Shown here piece after piece: positions 23,935 through 36,400 of a stretch of 64,000 nt of DNA. Made by a program: the position numbers and the translations under genes. The stretch comes from Pocillopora verrucosa (taxonomy: Eukaryota; Cnidaria; Anthozoa; Scleractinia; Pocilloporidae): positions 722,734 through 786,733 of the forward strand of contig NC_089316.1 of NCBI RefSeq assembly GCF_036669915.1, given 5' to 3'. The notes under the pieces were generated by a model. The model was not told the origin of the DNA, searched no databases, and saw only the letters and a program-made list of their open reading frames with translations. The number at the start of each line of letters is the position of its first letter. The stretch's first letter is position 1.

Positions 23935-24025
23935 TTTATTCATTAGCTGAACTTTAAGTTTACCGCGTATTATGTCAATTTTCCTAGTATATACACGATA
24001 GTCACATGAATATTCTTTCATTAAA

Positions 24026-24097
24026 CCCCTGAAGAGTGAAGCGATTCACGAAACAGGCTTGTCGGGAAATGTAGTTGCGTCCTTTTTTCCTCTCATA

Positions 24098-24131
<34 letters not shown>

Positions 24132-24206
24132 TGAGATAGGGAAAAAACGAAGAGACTATACTTTCATCCCTACAAGCCTGTTTCGCGATTACTTACTCAT
24201 CAGGGG
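24026..24206. repeat. Foldback element around a (TA)n tract
   Basis: Inverted arms containing CGAAACAGGCTTGT (24049-24062) and its complement (about 24172-24185) extend to about 40 bp with mismatches and flank a pure TA microsatellite (24102-24132). It lies between transporter exons D and C, in the stretch missing from copy 1. Confidence 0.8.
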
Positions 24207-24717
24207 ATTTTATTGTATATCGCGCTCTACTTCTATGTATCGAGCACTGTGCTACGGTAAAATCGAAACACAGACTTCCTATGTATACATTTATATATGG
24301 ACAAGACTCATATCATATGGACCTTATATACTGCAGCACCGATGGCAGCCCCCGCGCAGAAAATAACCCCGACAGCATTCACTCCTTTAAAGCCATCTGC
24401 ATAACCCATCAACACTATACCACCAGTAGAAAACAACACAAAAAAAAGGAAACGAAGATTGAAGTCAAAACTTTGCAACAGGTCTCAAAAAAAATACCTA
24501 CCTCCTAAAAAGCCACCCTGAAAAAAAAATCAAGGCTGGGGTTTACTGTACTGATTCACAGAGCTATGTGTCGTAGAAGTATTTCAAAATAATGCTAAAT
24601 GATCTTTTTACGTAAATAAAAGGAACTATTGACCTCAAAACATACCTCCACAACTGTGGCAACCATTGTCGTTCACGGAAACAACGTGCGTGACAGCCGA
24701 TTTTTTTTGTTTCCCAT

Positions 24718-24870
24718 TTATTGCGCGATGAATGATAAATTATCGCACGATACTTTTTATTTATCTCGCACTAATTTTTCATTTATCGCGCAATAATTTC
24801 TTAGTTATCGCGCGATGATTCATCATTTATCGCGCGATATTTTGAATTTATCGCGCGTTAAAAAAAAATG
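24718..24870. repeat. Palindromic TTATCGCGCGATAA mini-array, copy 2
   Basis: About eight degenerate units with the CGCGC core, expanded relative to 843-938. Confidence 0.8.
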
Positions 24871-25680
24871 TAGCATGTCCTCTATGGGCAACCGTAGGAT
24901 CGTAGCTTAAGAATAATCTCGATTTTGGAAACGAGCACGTGGCAATTGCAAGAACCAAAGCAAAGGTAAAAAACCAGCGATAAATTTTACTTTGAGTAAC
25001 GACTACGAGCTAGATGACATAATCACAAAACAAATTATTGTTTACCAACGTGCGCGGGTCTTGATTACTTTATCGAGGATTACAGTCTAACTTATCTTCT
25101 ATTCAAAGCCGATCTTGATCACACGGGGTCTTATCTTGAACTGAAACGCTAACTATAATTTTCTGTCTAAAAAGGAACTAATCACGGGCGCGTCAACCTA
25201 ACCAAAAAATATTTCGCAGCTTTTTTCGGAAGCGGTAACACTTAGCTTCAACGGAAGCAGTTACAATAGTAATAACAATAATAATGATAATAAAATGATC
25301 AGCCCTAGAAATTTTTTTCATTCATTACAGGTTGATCGGATCTTTTGCTGATCCATATCTTCATCATCAGCAGCTTATTTGTGGTCACTTGCATTATTTT
25401 CAAATTCATTACCATTACCCCTTACCCCCACCGTTAGGCAACAGCTCATACCTTAAAAATAGAAAGCTCCTCCTTTAACCAGCTCCATGATAAGAAGTAT
25501 ACAAAAGCATTAGAAGATGAGAACAAAGCAGAAACATCAGCAGCATGAATGATACCAAGTGTACGCACGTATAAGTGATTGATCACTACCCATGTGAGGC
25601 AAAATGGGCCAGCATGCATCAATAGCGACATCAGGTGGAGACCTTTACTACCAAATACCTTGTCACCCTCCCTGAAAGGG

Positions 25681-25990
25681 CAAAAGGTAAAACAGGTTAA
25701 GTCTATATGCTAGCCTCCGTGGCCCACCCAGGGGGAGCTTATCCCGGAAGAGTATTACTACTTCTCCCTGGATAGGATGCCAGTCGATTGCAAGGTTACA
25801 CCCCAGAATTTCATCAGACTTCCCTGAACACTTGCTGGTATCCATTTCTACTAATGGGTGGACAGAGAGGCACTTTCAGAGTAACATGTTTTGCCCGAGC
25901 AAGAGACCAGGTCTCGAACCCAGACCTCTCCGGTCAGGTCTGGCATCTTAACCATTAAGGAAGGGCATCCCCTCAGTCTCTCACACTTAC
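25681..25990 (-). mobile_element. tRNA-derived SINE, copy 2 (longest)
   Basis: Tail includes GCCTCCGTGGCCCACCCAGG (plus-strand sense) and the body matches 1785-2015. The head has the B-box-like GGTTCGAGACC. It lies between transporter exons A and B, ending a few bases from the exon B acceptor. Confidence 0.75.
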
Positions 25991-26700
25991 ATAACATTAT
26001 AAAAAAAATAGGAAAATGGTTGAAGGATTGCACAAACCTGTATAATAAAAGCATCTGTTTTCCTTAGAGCAAGCCCAGAAGAAAGTAAATTGGAGACACT
26101 AACACCATCCATATTGTGGAGAACCATGTGATCATAAATGGAACATCAAAGTCTGGTGAGTACATGCTCTGTGAAAACTGTGTTTTGCAAACCCAGGACA
26201 CTACTGTGCCTATCACTATGACTGTGCCACTAAACATCTTGCAGGACTGTGTATTTTTAATACATCTTCTTTGTTTTACTTCAATATATAATTTTAAAAA
26301 AACTGTCAGGGATATTCTGGAGAAAAAAGTTACAGATTACATTCACCACTTTCACATCTGCAATTTGCATAGGAGAGGTAAATAATCCACCCCCATTTAA
26401 TTAATCACTTGTTATCAGTTGACTGTTGTTGGGTGAGGAGAAGTGTGGGTGCAGGTTTCTCAAATACTGACAATGATCCAAGTTTCTAATACAGTTTTTA
26501 GCCCTTTAACCCCCAGGATCTGATTCACAACTCTCCCCTCTATAACTGTAGAACCAGAGAAAGCTTCAAGGTGGAAATGAACTTTTTTGCTGGTAGCCTG
26601 AGTACGAGTCCCTGTAACAGACTTTCTTTTTGACCAGCGGATAATGTAAAATGGCTGCCGTATTTTGACAAAGTTATCATCTCCTTCACCTTGTTTGGTC

Positions 26701-29700
26701 ATGGTTGTTTGTCAATATTTCTTAAAGGGCGAGTGCCGATTTGGAGATAGTTGCCGTAATGAACATACTGCAGGTAAGCTCCATGGTTCCTTCACGCGGT
26801 TCTTCATTTGAAAAGTTTGCTATTACAAATATAATTTGATATCGATATTCCTCGTTTTTCAACAGAAAAACGGAAAACAGTTTGCCAGCATTTTTTGAAT
26901 GGTTATTGTCGGTTTGGTGACAAATGCAGGAATGAACATCCTTCTGGAAGAGGTAATTGTCATATTATTTTAGAATATTGTGCAAATCGAATGTTTTTGT
27001 ATATCTCAACTCGGATCTGTGAATTTACATGTACGAGTATTTTTTATTTTTTTTTGTAGCTTCAAGCTAAGTCATCAGAAAAACTAAAATTACGAAGTTA
27101 TACATAGAGTTGAGTTTACTAACTAAAGATAAAAAATACTGATCCACTTAATGAATGTTGTGTGTTAATTTGCAGCAAATACTGGATTCGGTCAACAGAA
27201 TTCAGGATTCAGTGGAAGAAGTGGGCAATGGGGCAAATCTTATCCATCTAACCAGGTAAATAAACAAGAAATATATAGAAAAATCCAGATTTTTATTAAA
27301 TGACTAGTGTCTTTTCCATCGTAAGTTTCCCTATCCGAGAGTTTGGATTGAAAAGGTCACCCCTTGTTTTTGATCATTTGGAAAGGGCTCTAAATTTTCT
27401 CAATTTATTTACGCAACTTTTGTTTACAACACATGCAATTCAGAACAGTTCAGATAGCGCAAAATATGGACATAGTTTACAAAGGTTAATTCTTAAAAAA
27501 AAAAAAAAAAAAGGACTACTAGTTGAAGAAACAAGAAAAAATTCAGAACCATGTTCTTCTGTAGAAAAAGTTACATCAATACATTTTAAAAATTTGGAGC
27601 TTTTTAGAATGTGACCTAAAAACTGAGGAACAATTTGTAGCCTGAATCTTTTAAAACAAGCTGTTTATGATCAAAATAGTCATAAAATATGAACTGGTAG
27701 TTTATAATGAACAATATCAGTTGCTTTTCTTAACATCAATGATTGATACTTTTTTGTTGCCTCTGTGCGTGTATAGAACCGCTTTGATGTTTTGTCCAGA
27801 GAAACTCAGCATTCTAAAGGTGTGGAGGATGATATGACACCATCTCAAATTCAGTAAGATGAGTATGTTGTTTTAAAGATGCATGTCACTAAATGTGATT
27901 TAAACTAATCTTAAGGCCCACAACAATGCCTCTTAACCCTTTGGCAAAATGGGAGAATGTGTAGTCTTCTATTGGCTAGCATTTTATCACCACTCAGGAA
28001 AGTGACGCTACATAAGAAAATGCTACTCACAGAATTGATGCTCAGTTTGTTTAACAAACTGAGCATCAACAGATACTCCTTTGTTTGTTCTAAAATCTAA
28101 GTTTGGATTTTTTCTTTAAATTAATAGAAGAACCATACAAACTGAATTGGCGATATGGGAAAAGAGTAAACAATGGCCATTGTCTTGTTTCACTTACACA
28201 AAGGAAGAACCATGCTTACCAGGTGAGTTGATATGAAGTTTTATGGCACAATCCACTCTTAAGGCTGTTTAATTGGCCTTTTGTTTGAACTTATTATAGG
28301 TGGATTGCAATAGCTTCTGTCACAGCCCCTTCTCTTCCCCCCCCCCCCCCCCCTTATCTCCAATTGTATTGTGTTTTCCAATCTACTTTAGGAGTACCAC
28401 CCAAGTTAACCCTTTAACTCCCAGGAGTGATTAACAGGTAATTTCTCCTAACAACATCCATATATTATCCAACAAACAGGTAATAATAATACTTTAACTT
28501 ATCAGGTAGAAGTTGTTATTTTGAACTGATACCAAATTCTCCAAACTAATTTACAAGCAAATGTGTAGCCACCAGAGGGGAGAATTAACAATCAGATTTT
28601 GGGAGTTAAAGTGTTTAAAAAAGAACTATAAACACCTGAAAAATACTTGAAATGTTTATTGAACTCTAACCAATCACATAGGAGATCAGGACATGTCAGC
28701 AAACCATTAAACCGCAGATCAATGAATGTGACTGCATACAGTGAAGATTTCTCACACCTGGTTGACTTGTCTCCCCATCCAGAAATGTTTTCAGAAGTTA
28801 CAGTTTTCTTACTCTTACTGTAAATATATTCTCTGTAGCGAGGTGTGGGGCTTGAAATTTTAAAGTTAACAGGTGACTTTATCAGGCATGCTGTAGCTGC
28901 TATAAGATTGTAGCCTTTTGAAAAGTTATGTGGTACTTGTGTTAAATTATTACTGAATGATGCCTTGTGTTATGAATGTTATTTTAGGTTTGCTGGACTT
29001 CTCTCCAGAAGAAATTCGCCTTGAGGCATACAATGCAAATGCTGAAGGGAAGGCTGGTAGATATGTAAGATGATCTACATCTGGATTTTACTTTAATCCT
29101 TTACACTGTAACATAAACATGCTTATTCTCTATACTGTTCTATATACATTTCCTATGTTGCTGACAAGGAGAATTTGTTTCACAAGTAAGAGCTTTATTC
29201 GGCAATCCATTCCTTAAATTTCATAAATTTTTTTATTTAGACTGAGTTGTTACTGTAGGTGGAATTTAGATGCTAGTCACTCTTAGGGGTTATATAGGGG
29301 TTAAGATTCATAACTCAGAATTTTAAGGAAGAGATATTTGTTCTGACATGGGGTTGAATCAATATTTCCTCAGATATTTCAAACTCACTCTAATTATCCA
29401 ATTTTTGGTTTTGTTTACAGCAACAAGGACTGAAAACTCTTATCACTGCTAATCAACAAAAGCGGCAGCAGTTAGGACGCATGTCAGTCTCACAGATTGT
29501 AAGCTCAAATAATAAACCTTTTATACAGTATTCTGTCCTTGAACACATATAGCAACAAACAGTTTTGTCTATCTTTGAAAATAGTGATGAGAAAGTTGTG
29601 AGTTATCCTCCATGCACTAACGGGGATGATTGATGTCAGTGTCATGAATGGGCCTTTCTAGTGTTTAATTACTGGATATTACAGATTGATAAATGCCCAG

Positions 29701-32041
29701 AGTTGCTTGTCACTACCATCATTTAAATGTGATGATATGTTGTGAGGACCATTCTGTAAACCACTTATTGTAATGTTGGTTCCCTCAATAAAGATTGTAT
29801 AAAAAAATATAGTCCTGATATCTGTGGAGACTCCCTAAGCCTATGTGCATGTTTCAGTTGTAGGTCATTGAATATAATTATAGTGATATGTTCTTTTTGA
29901 AACACTTGGACAATTTTGTTTTTCATTATCAGCAAGAAGAGATAAAGAAGCAGCGCAGCCATAAGGCAGCAGAGTCAATGGAAGCAGGATCATCAATGCT
30001 ACAGACACAACCAGGGATAGGTTTTAATGGACATAGTTCATTTGGTCAAACTAGTGGCCCTGTTTTTCAGTCGACTGGCTTCTCATCTCCAGCAGCTACA
30101 TTGAACCAACCTAGTAACTTATTCAGCACAAGTAATTCTACCAATCAAGTAAACCTGTTTGGACAGAGCAATATCCCAGCAATGACTGGAAATGTTTTTG
30201 GGAATACTTTAAGTGCCAGCAATCAGCAAACTGGAATGACCAGTTTTCCTTTAACTGGCCATTCCACGACTATGTTTAGTACAAACTTAAGCCAATCAGC
30301 CGCTTCAAATACTGGCTTCTTTGGAGTAAAAACTGAATCAAAACCTGGAGTGTTTGGTTCTGTACCTTCGCAGACAGTGACTGGGGTTTTTCCGAGTGAA
30401 TCCCAAGTACAGAAAGGCAATGGATCAAGCAGCTCAATGGTAGGTGTATCTGGTCATTTTTAACAGCAGCAAAAACAGAGGAGCAAAGCTGTTACTTTAA
30501 TTTCACAAACTGGCCTAGGGCCTGACAATTTTTTCTCGTGGAGGGTGTTGGTGGGTAAGCTGAGCTGGTCCAGTGTTTCATCCCAGGGGTGAAAGGGAGT
30601 GATTGCTCTCAATGTGCCTCGTGACAAGGAACCCTTAATAAACTACTTTCCCTCGGAGAAAACGTAAACCTTTGAAAGCAAAGATAGCTGGTCATTTTGC
30701 TGGGAATCGTTTCGCCCAGAGTCATATCCAGCTAATAATTGAATTTGTTTTGCCCGAAGGAGAATGCACCCATTGTTTTATCACTACAATTTTACATTGA
30801 AGCAAAACTTACACCTTGTTCAGCTTGCACGTTGAGAATGAAACAGAAAAGAAAATACAAGGAATATGAGTCTAAAGCCAACACTGTGCCGCCCAGTTTC
30901 TTAACCCTTTCACTCCTGGTAAGATCAATATTTCAATTCTCCACATGATCTCGATACAATGCTTCGCAAGCAGTTAAAGAGAATGAAAAGTATTATCAAA
31001 TAAGGGCTGCTCCTTTGATCGAATACAGAATTCTCAACTTAAGCTAAGAATGAAATTATGGCGATATGTTTCGGGAATGTGCTCTCAGATCTTAGCACTG
31101 AAAGGACTAAAGCTTTTTCCCATTTCAAAGGGTCAGTTAGAACACAGGAAAGTAATTTAACTCCAGTTTTGCGACTTTATTTTTTTCCTTTCTGAGCAAT
31201 CGCTTCCAAAGATATGAAGGTAGTCTTTACTTGCTGGATCTTGATAAAGGCAGGTCTATATGCGAATGAAGTCTTTTGAGGTGCCCTTTTAGCTCGCTTT
31301 CTTTGTCATTCTTGTCGCATCCATAAAACTTTCAATGGAATCATGATTTTGTGTTTATAAATCGATACGATCGTTACTTTTAGACAATATAACATTACTT
31401 CATTTCGTATATTTTGTCAAGAGTCTAAAACCAGAAGTTCAGTTGCAATCTTCGAGCGAAAGATACGAGAAAGTTATAGATCGTGTCTGTTTGTGATCTC
31501 TTTGGTTAGTCATTATCAAGTTTAAATTTTTCATCCTTACATCATTATTGTCATTAACAAGTTTGAATTTTTCTCCATGAGAGAAAAATGTTGAATGCAA
31601 AAACCAAGAATGTGTTGTGCATGTATTTCAGCGCTGTTTTGGTGGCAGCACCCTTGTGAAAAGACCAGAGATTTTTGTGCTGTTTCGTATTCACTGCTGT
31701 ACGAATAAAATGGCATTGTTTGGTAATAACTATGGCTAAATAACTTTTAGCAGAAATTACATATTCATGTAGTGAATCGAAAGTTTATGAATCAAATTGG
31801 CGAGTTTTTTTGCGACATGAAATTTGGGGAAAGAAGACTTAATGCAGTGGGAATAACGGGCTTGAACTTGTTTTGATTTTTGTTCTCTCTACAGAGATCT
31901 ACTCCAGAAGCCACCTCATCAATGGAACAGTCAACAACTGTACCTTTGAGTTGTAGTGAAGAAGATATGCAGGCCTTCAGGGCGGACAGTTTTGTGCTTG
32001 GAAAGATACCTGAGTGTCCACCACCATTAGAATTATGTTAA
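26701..32041 (+). CDS. NUP42: NUP42 (NUPL2/hCG1-type) FG nucleoporin, intact copy
   Basis: Nuclear pore component of the cytoplasmic face, where the family acts with GLE1 and DDX19 in mRNA export. Nine exons: 26701-26773, 26866-26952, 27176-27255, 27777-27853, 28128-28222, 28988-29064, 29421-29498, 29933-30439, 31895-32041. They sum to 1221 nt, which is 406 residues plus stop. All introns are GT-AG and the phases are consistent. Residues 1-25 carry a CCCH finger ([19 protein letters not shown]) and residues 30-53 a second ([19 protein letters not shown]). A central helical part has [20 protein letters not shown] and [12 protein letters not shown]. The large exon 8 is S/T/N-rich with scattered FG dipeptides. 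The C-terminus ([19 protein letters not shown]) matches the family's GLE1-binding tail. Human NUP42 has a single N-terminal finger and a similar length. The ATG follows TTGGTC and is the first in frame. Confidence 0.92.
28037..28067. repeat. 31-bp perfect palindrome in NUP42 intron 4, copy 2
   Basis: Identical to 4071-4101. Confidence 0.95.
28409..28616. mobile_element. MITE with CCCTTTAACTCCCAGGAG termini
   Basis: Starts CCCTTTAACTCCCAGGAGTG and ends with the imperfect complement around TTTTGGGAGTTAAAGTG. It lies in a NUP42 intron. In copy 1 the same element (about 4410-4765) hosts the foldback insertion. A C-rich run lies just upstream (28337-28353). Confidence 0.65.
29098..29312. mobile_element. 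MITE of the CCTTTACAC / AGTGACTAGCATC family, copy 2
   Basis: Counterpart of 5247-5442, in the intron after NUP42 exon 6. Confidence 0.6.
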
Positions 32042-32369
32042 CAGCTTTGATCCTTGAAAGGCTAAGATATTCTTGGCAGCTACTATCTTGTAAAATTTAG
32101 CTTTAATTATTCATTTCTTCATTTTCTATTCCTGTCAATCCGGCTTCACCTTCCTAAACCGTCGTTGTCCGCTTTTGGTTCGCTAGCATCTCTTTGATGT
32201 TTTTCTACCCGGACTTTATTGTTATGTTGGGTTGCAGTGACGGTAAAACTAGCTGCAGACCTCAACACCCTTTTACGAAAGGCACCAAGGACTCTCGGTC
32301 TGTCTTTTGTCAGTGAAGGAGGTAAGTTTCTAAGAAAACTGTGGTGCTGCGTCGGTGGGAAAGTAACAA

Positions 32370-32519
32370 GTGAGTTGAAAACGTTAATTGGTCACCGTGG
32401 AGTGAAAAGGCTGACGTTTCGAGCGTTAGTCCTTCGTCAGAGCGATCCAACGAAGGGCTAACGCTCGAAACGTCAGCTTTTTCACTCATTACGGTGGCGA
32501 ATTTATGTTTTCAACTCAG
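32370..32519. repeat. Foldback element downstream of NUP42, copy 2
   Basis: Counterpart of 8517-8666, with one substitution in the right arm (TCAGCTTTTTCAC). Confidence 0.85.
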
Positions 32520-33424
32520 TAGTTAACACTAGACTACCTGTCGTTTCTCAATCTTTCTAATCTGTTCTCTAATATACAATTCTACTTACATCAATTTTAC
32601 TTCACTCTGACTGTAACTCTGATTGATCTCTCTCTGATTCTAACTCTTTGATTCTCACCGGCTGAATCTCACTCTTTTACTTCTTACTAACCACTTTGTG
32701 AACTTTAAAGTACATGCCTATATATTCACTATCGGTATAGGCATGAGTGGCCATGCTAGCTGACTGACCTTGAATATTAAACATTTGTTGTTAGATCACT
32801 AACCCTAACACTTTTACAAGAATCTCACAAATGTACAACAATGTATACTGAATGCTTCCGATCAACTGAATCCATCTTTGACTGTGTCAGCTAAAACAAG
32901 AACTTTCGTGTGGATCTAAAGCAAGATCAGTAGACAAGCTAAGCACTTGTACTGAAGGAAGATAGACAAGACAGTTAATTTGGAAACTCGTAGCGAGAGC
33001 TTAAACCGAAATAACTTCGGACTTTTAATTCATACAGTGACTACATGCTAAATATTAACGAATGACCAAATTATACTGAACTAACTAAGTACTTCATAGC
33101 AGTCAGAACGGTTTCCCCTTAAAAACTCTTAAAATATTCATTCCTTATGAAGCGTGGATCAGTTGCATGAACACACACAATAGTTTTGATGGACAGAATG
33201 GTATTCGCTCGACAATATCTTCCGGCTTTCATTGAAATTTTCCTTGACAATTAGAATACAGATCTGTCAATGAGAATCTGCAAAGCAGAATCATGGCAAA
33301 TGTAGATAGAACAGAAACGAGAATGTAATCAGAGAAATTCCATTGAAATTATTTGTACCGAATTATAGAGGCCGGAAAGCATTTTTGACTGAAAAGGATC
33401 ACTGAAAGAAAGTATAACTAAGAA

Positions 33425-36400
33425 CACTGCATGGATAAATTTTTATTTCTTCTTTCTGTTATTCATGTCTTGAACAAATTTGCCGCCATTATGACCGTAC
33501 TGTTCACGCTTGGCTGCCATCTTGCGCCAGATTCTAACCCTTTTAAGAAATAAGAAAAGTAAACCACCCATTTTAAGTAAGGAATCCATTGGTGTGGGTA
33601 TGTTAACGATAAACCTACCCACACCGACAAATACCTCGCTTTCGACTCTCACCATTTTCATCGATAAATAATGAAAGAGAATTTCAGCACAAAACAGAAT
33701 CTAAATGCTGGCGGAAAGATTGTTTCGACAATGATGCCATGGATGACTATTGGCTGTTCTGATAAATGGCCATCAACAAGTTTACTGAAATGCTCAGAGG
33801 TATGTTACAACGAGTTCCCTTTCGTTAACAGTCGATATATCCAAAAAAATCTAAAATAACCATTACAAGTTTGTTAAATCACGACATTTTTTTTCGAACA
33901 ATAAACAAAGAAATGGGCATATCTATTGTGAGTCTATTTCTGTTTCACACTAATGTAGCAGGCCAAATTAAAGGTGGTCAACATCAGTTCATTAAGCTGA
34001 GTTTTTATAATCTTTCGATATCTCATCACTTTACGTCCTCGAACATATTCCCTTCACCCCCCCTCCCACAAGGTTACTGTCGATTCTGTCATGTTGTCAA
34101 ACTCTGAAAAACGAAAAGCAACCAAACTTTTGAAAGTACACGACGTGACTGTTTCCTTTTTTCCCACAAGCGACAAGATAATGACTTATTTGTCTAAAGG
34201 GGTGTGTTCCACGGTTGCTTATCTAGGAGGTTAACATGCCAAGATTAAAGACCATTCAAAGCTTTGTGATACACTATGTTTGCAAGAATAACGAAAATAA
34301 ACCTCCTAAGCTTTTGTTAAGCGATCCAGTGGGAGGGATGTTTTTGACGTGCGGTTAATTTATGCCTAAACATGTACGCGTAGTTTATACAGCTTGGCTG
34401 TGTAACAATATATCTGCTAATTACCAAAGCGACTTTTGGAAAGCTAAGGCCGAATATTGGTTTTCTTTCATAGTTTGTATCGCGAATGCTTTTCTGCATT
34501 GGCATCCAGTTTCTTGTACCAGTAATCAGTGAGGCACACCTTTATCTGTGGCACTGAAGCATGACCTTGAATACTTCCACAGTATTGTCATTATCAATTA
34601 TGAAAAATGTCTAAGAATGAAGCTCGCGGATGAGAATGCTGTCTGCTTAAATAAACTCGGAATTCTCTATCTTGTAACGTGAACGTTAACGTTGAGTTGA
34701 TCGTATAAATTTTTCTTTTAATTTTCAAATTGTTGGAGTGTTCACCGCCTCCGCTGTGTTCGTGGTTGATCACGGTTCACCTCATATGACTTTCGTGACA
34801 AACCTGCAATAGTGGATTGTTAAACCCAATTAATACAGCTTTACAGCTTAAAGCCAACAACTGTTGTCCATTGCCGATATCTCTTCATCAAGGCTACCTA
34901 CATCATTAACTGAAAAGCTGATCACCCACACATTCAATGCTTTGTGATACACTATGTTTGCAAAAGTAATGAAAATAAACCTCTTAAGTATTTGTTAAGC
35001 GGTTCCCTGAGAGAAAATGTTTTTGATGTGCTCTTAATTTATGCCTGAATATGTACGCGTAGTTTATACAGCTTCACTGAGTAACAGTACCTTAACTAAT
35101 TACCAAAGCGACTTTTGGAAAGCTACGCCCGGATATTGGTTTTCTTTTATAACTTGTATCGCGAATGCTTTTATGTACTGAAATCCAGTTTCTTGTACCA
35201 GTAATCAGTGAGGCACACCTTTATCTGTGGCACTGAAGCATGACCTTGAATACTTCCACAGTATTGTCATTATCAATTATAAAAAATGTCTAAGAATGAA
35301 GCTCGCGGATGAGAATGCTGTCTGCTTAAATAAACTCGGGATTCTCTATCTCGTAACTTAAATGCTGAGTTAATCGTATAAACTGTTGAGTTTCATGTTT
35401 GCAAATAGTTATAGTCAATTTTCTTTATAAGCTATCAGAAAACCATCGACTATCATGATGAGCTCTGGGGCAAAATGTCTAAATGTTTCAACTGGATGTA
35501 GCAATTACAATCATCTCCTTTACTAAGGATTCTCATACACTTATTTAAAAATAATTCACAGGGGCGATATTTTGACTGAGTGCATTGAGACACAAACTTA
35601 TCCAAAGTATGCACTGCTTAGGGCAAAATTGTGTTGTTCTCATGTTTGCTTCGTAAGCGGTTCTTCTTGGGCTAATTATTTGAACTTGTGGCTGTCAATT
35701 TTGTTTTTATGTAGTAAGTAGCGATTAGTAGCTTTGCTCATTGTCGATGGCGGTTCACCCGATGCAAATAACTGCAGTCACATACCAACGCGTAACTTAA
35801 AAATTTCGCTCAGAACGCAACCTAATTAAATTTTAGTCAAGAATTACAGAGGAGGAATTACGAAAATTATCTCTCACCTAGACTTCCTTTCGATCGCTAC
35901 GATTCCCTTACCAGAGTTGATTATGTCTGTTCGATTAACAGAGAGCAAAAGCAAAGTAAACAGAAGATTTCTACTGAATGCTGAGAAAAAGTCAAGCGAA
36001 TAGAAGCGCGTGGTTTTAAGGAAACATTCCTTCGATAGAAGTGTATAGAAAACTTTCCAGAATTGAAAATTAACCTAGCTTTTGATTTTATTTGTAAGAA
36101 GGCAATCATAAGGGCTCACATTTGGAGGGGTTTTATTTCAGCTTCCGGAGAAGCGATGGAAAACAACATTGTAAGCAAAACTTTCTGAAAAGCTAAAAGA
36201 CTGAATAAAAAATTAAGACTAAACGTGGGTTAACCTATTGAGTTTTAATTAACTTGGCCTGGTTGTTGTTTGAATTCTTTTAGCTAATTTTCAAATTTTT
36301 ACATAGTTTACCGCCTCCGTTGAGTTCGTGATCGATCACGGTTCACCTCATATGACCTTCGTGACGAACCTGCAATAGACGATTGTTAAACCCAATTAAT

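Larger units (their letters stand above)
23539..26246 (-). pseudogene. SLC35F3/F4-like transporter relic, copy 2
   Basis: Drug/metabolite-transporter-type carrier. Exons on the minus strand: A 26246..26038 (helices, FDVPFMITWFSTIW, PIYF), B 25671..25452 (73 codons, TNHLY-like, AADVSALFSSSNAFVYFLSW), C about 24470..24323 (GGIVLMGYADGFKGVNAVG, GAAVYK, the family's YADGF helix) and D 23885..23539 (FTEYKRVTWSDLLWEYLCG, SLGAVISIPLN, then a final helix ending FLLLLIPL). Defects: TAA in exon A (26066-26064), doubtful entry into exon C, TAA after SIPLN and a one-base frameshift just before LGVW in exon D. It is divergent from NUP42. The order and spacing of motifs match SLC35F3/F4 closely, which gives the family call. 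The exon A stop is shared with copy 1, so it predates the duplication. Confidence 0.85.
23231..33575. repeat. Segmental duplication, copy 2 (NUP42 / SLC35F block)
   Basis: Colinear with 499-9740. It retains the transporter 3' exons (23.5-24.5 kb) that copy 1 lost. Relative to copy 1 it lacks the foldback insertion at 4569-4698 and about 250 bp of R block A sequence at its right end (junction near 33572-33576). Confidence 0.9.

Noticed and set aside
26116-26385. 89-codon plus-strand frame upstream of NUP42
   Set aside because: Antisense to the transporter exon A, whose minus-strand frame matches SLC35F. The plus frame is interrupted in copy 1.
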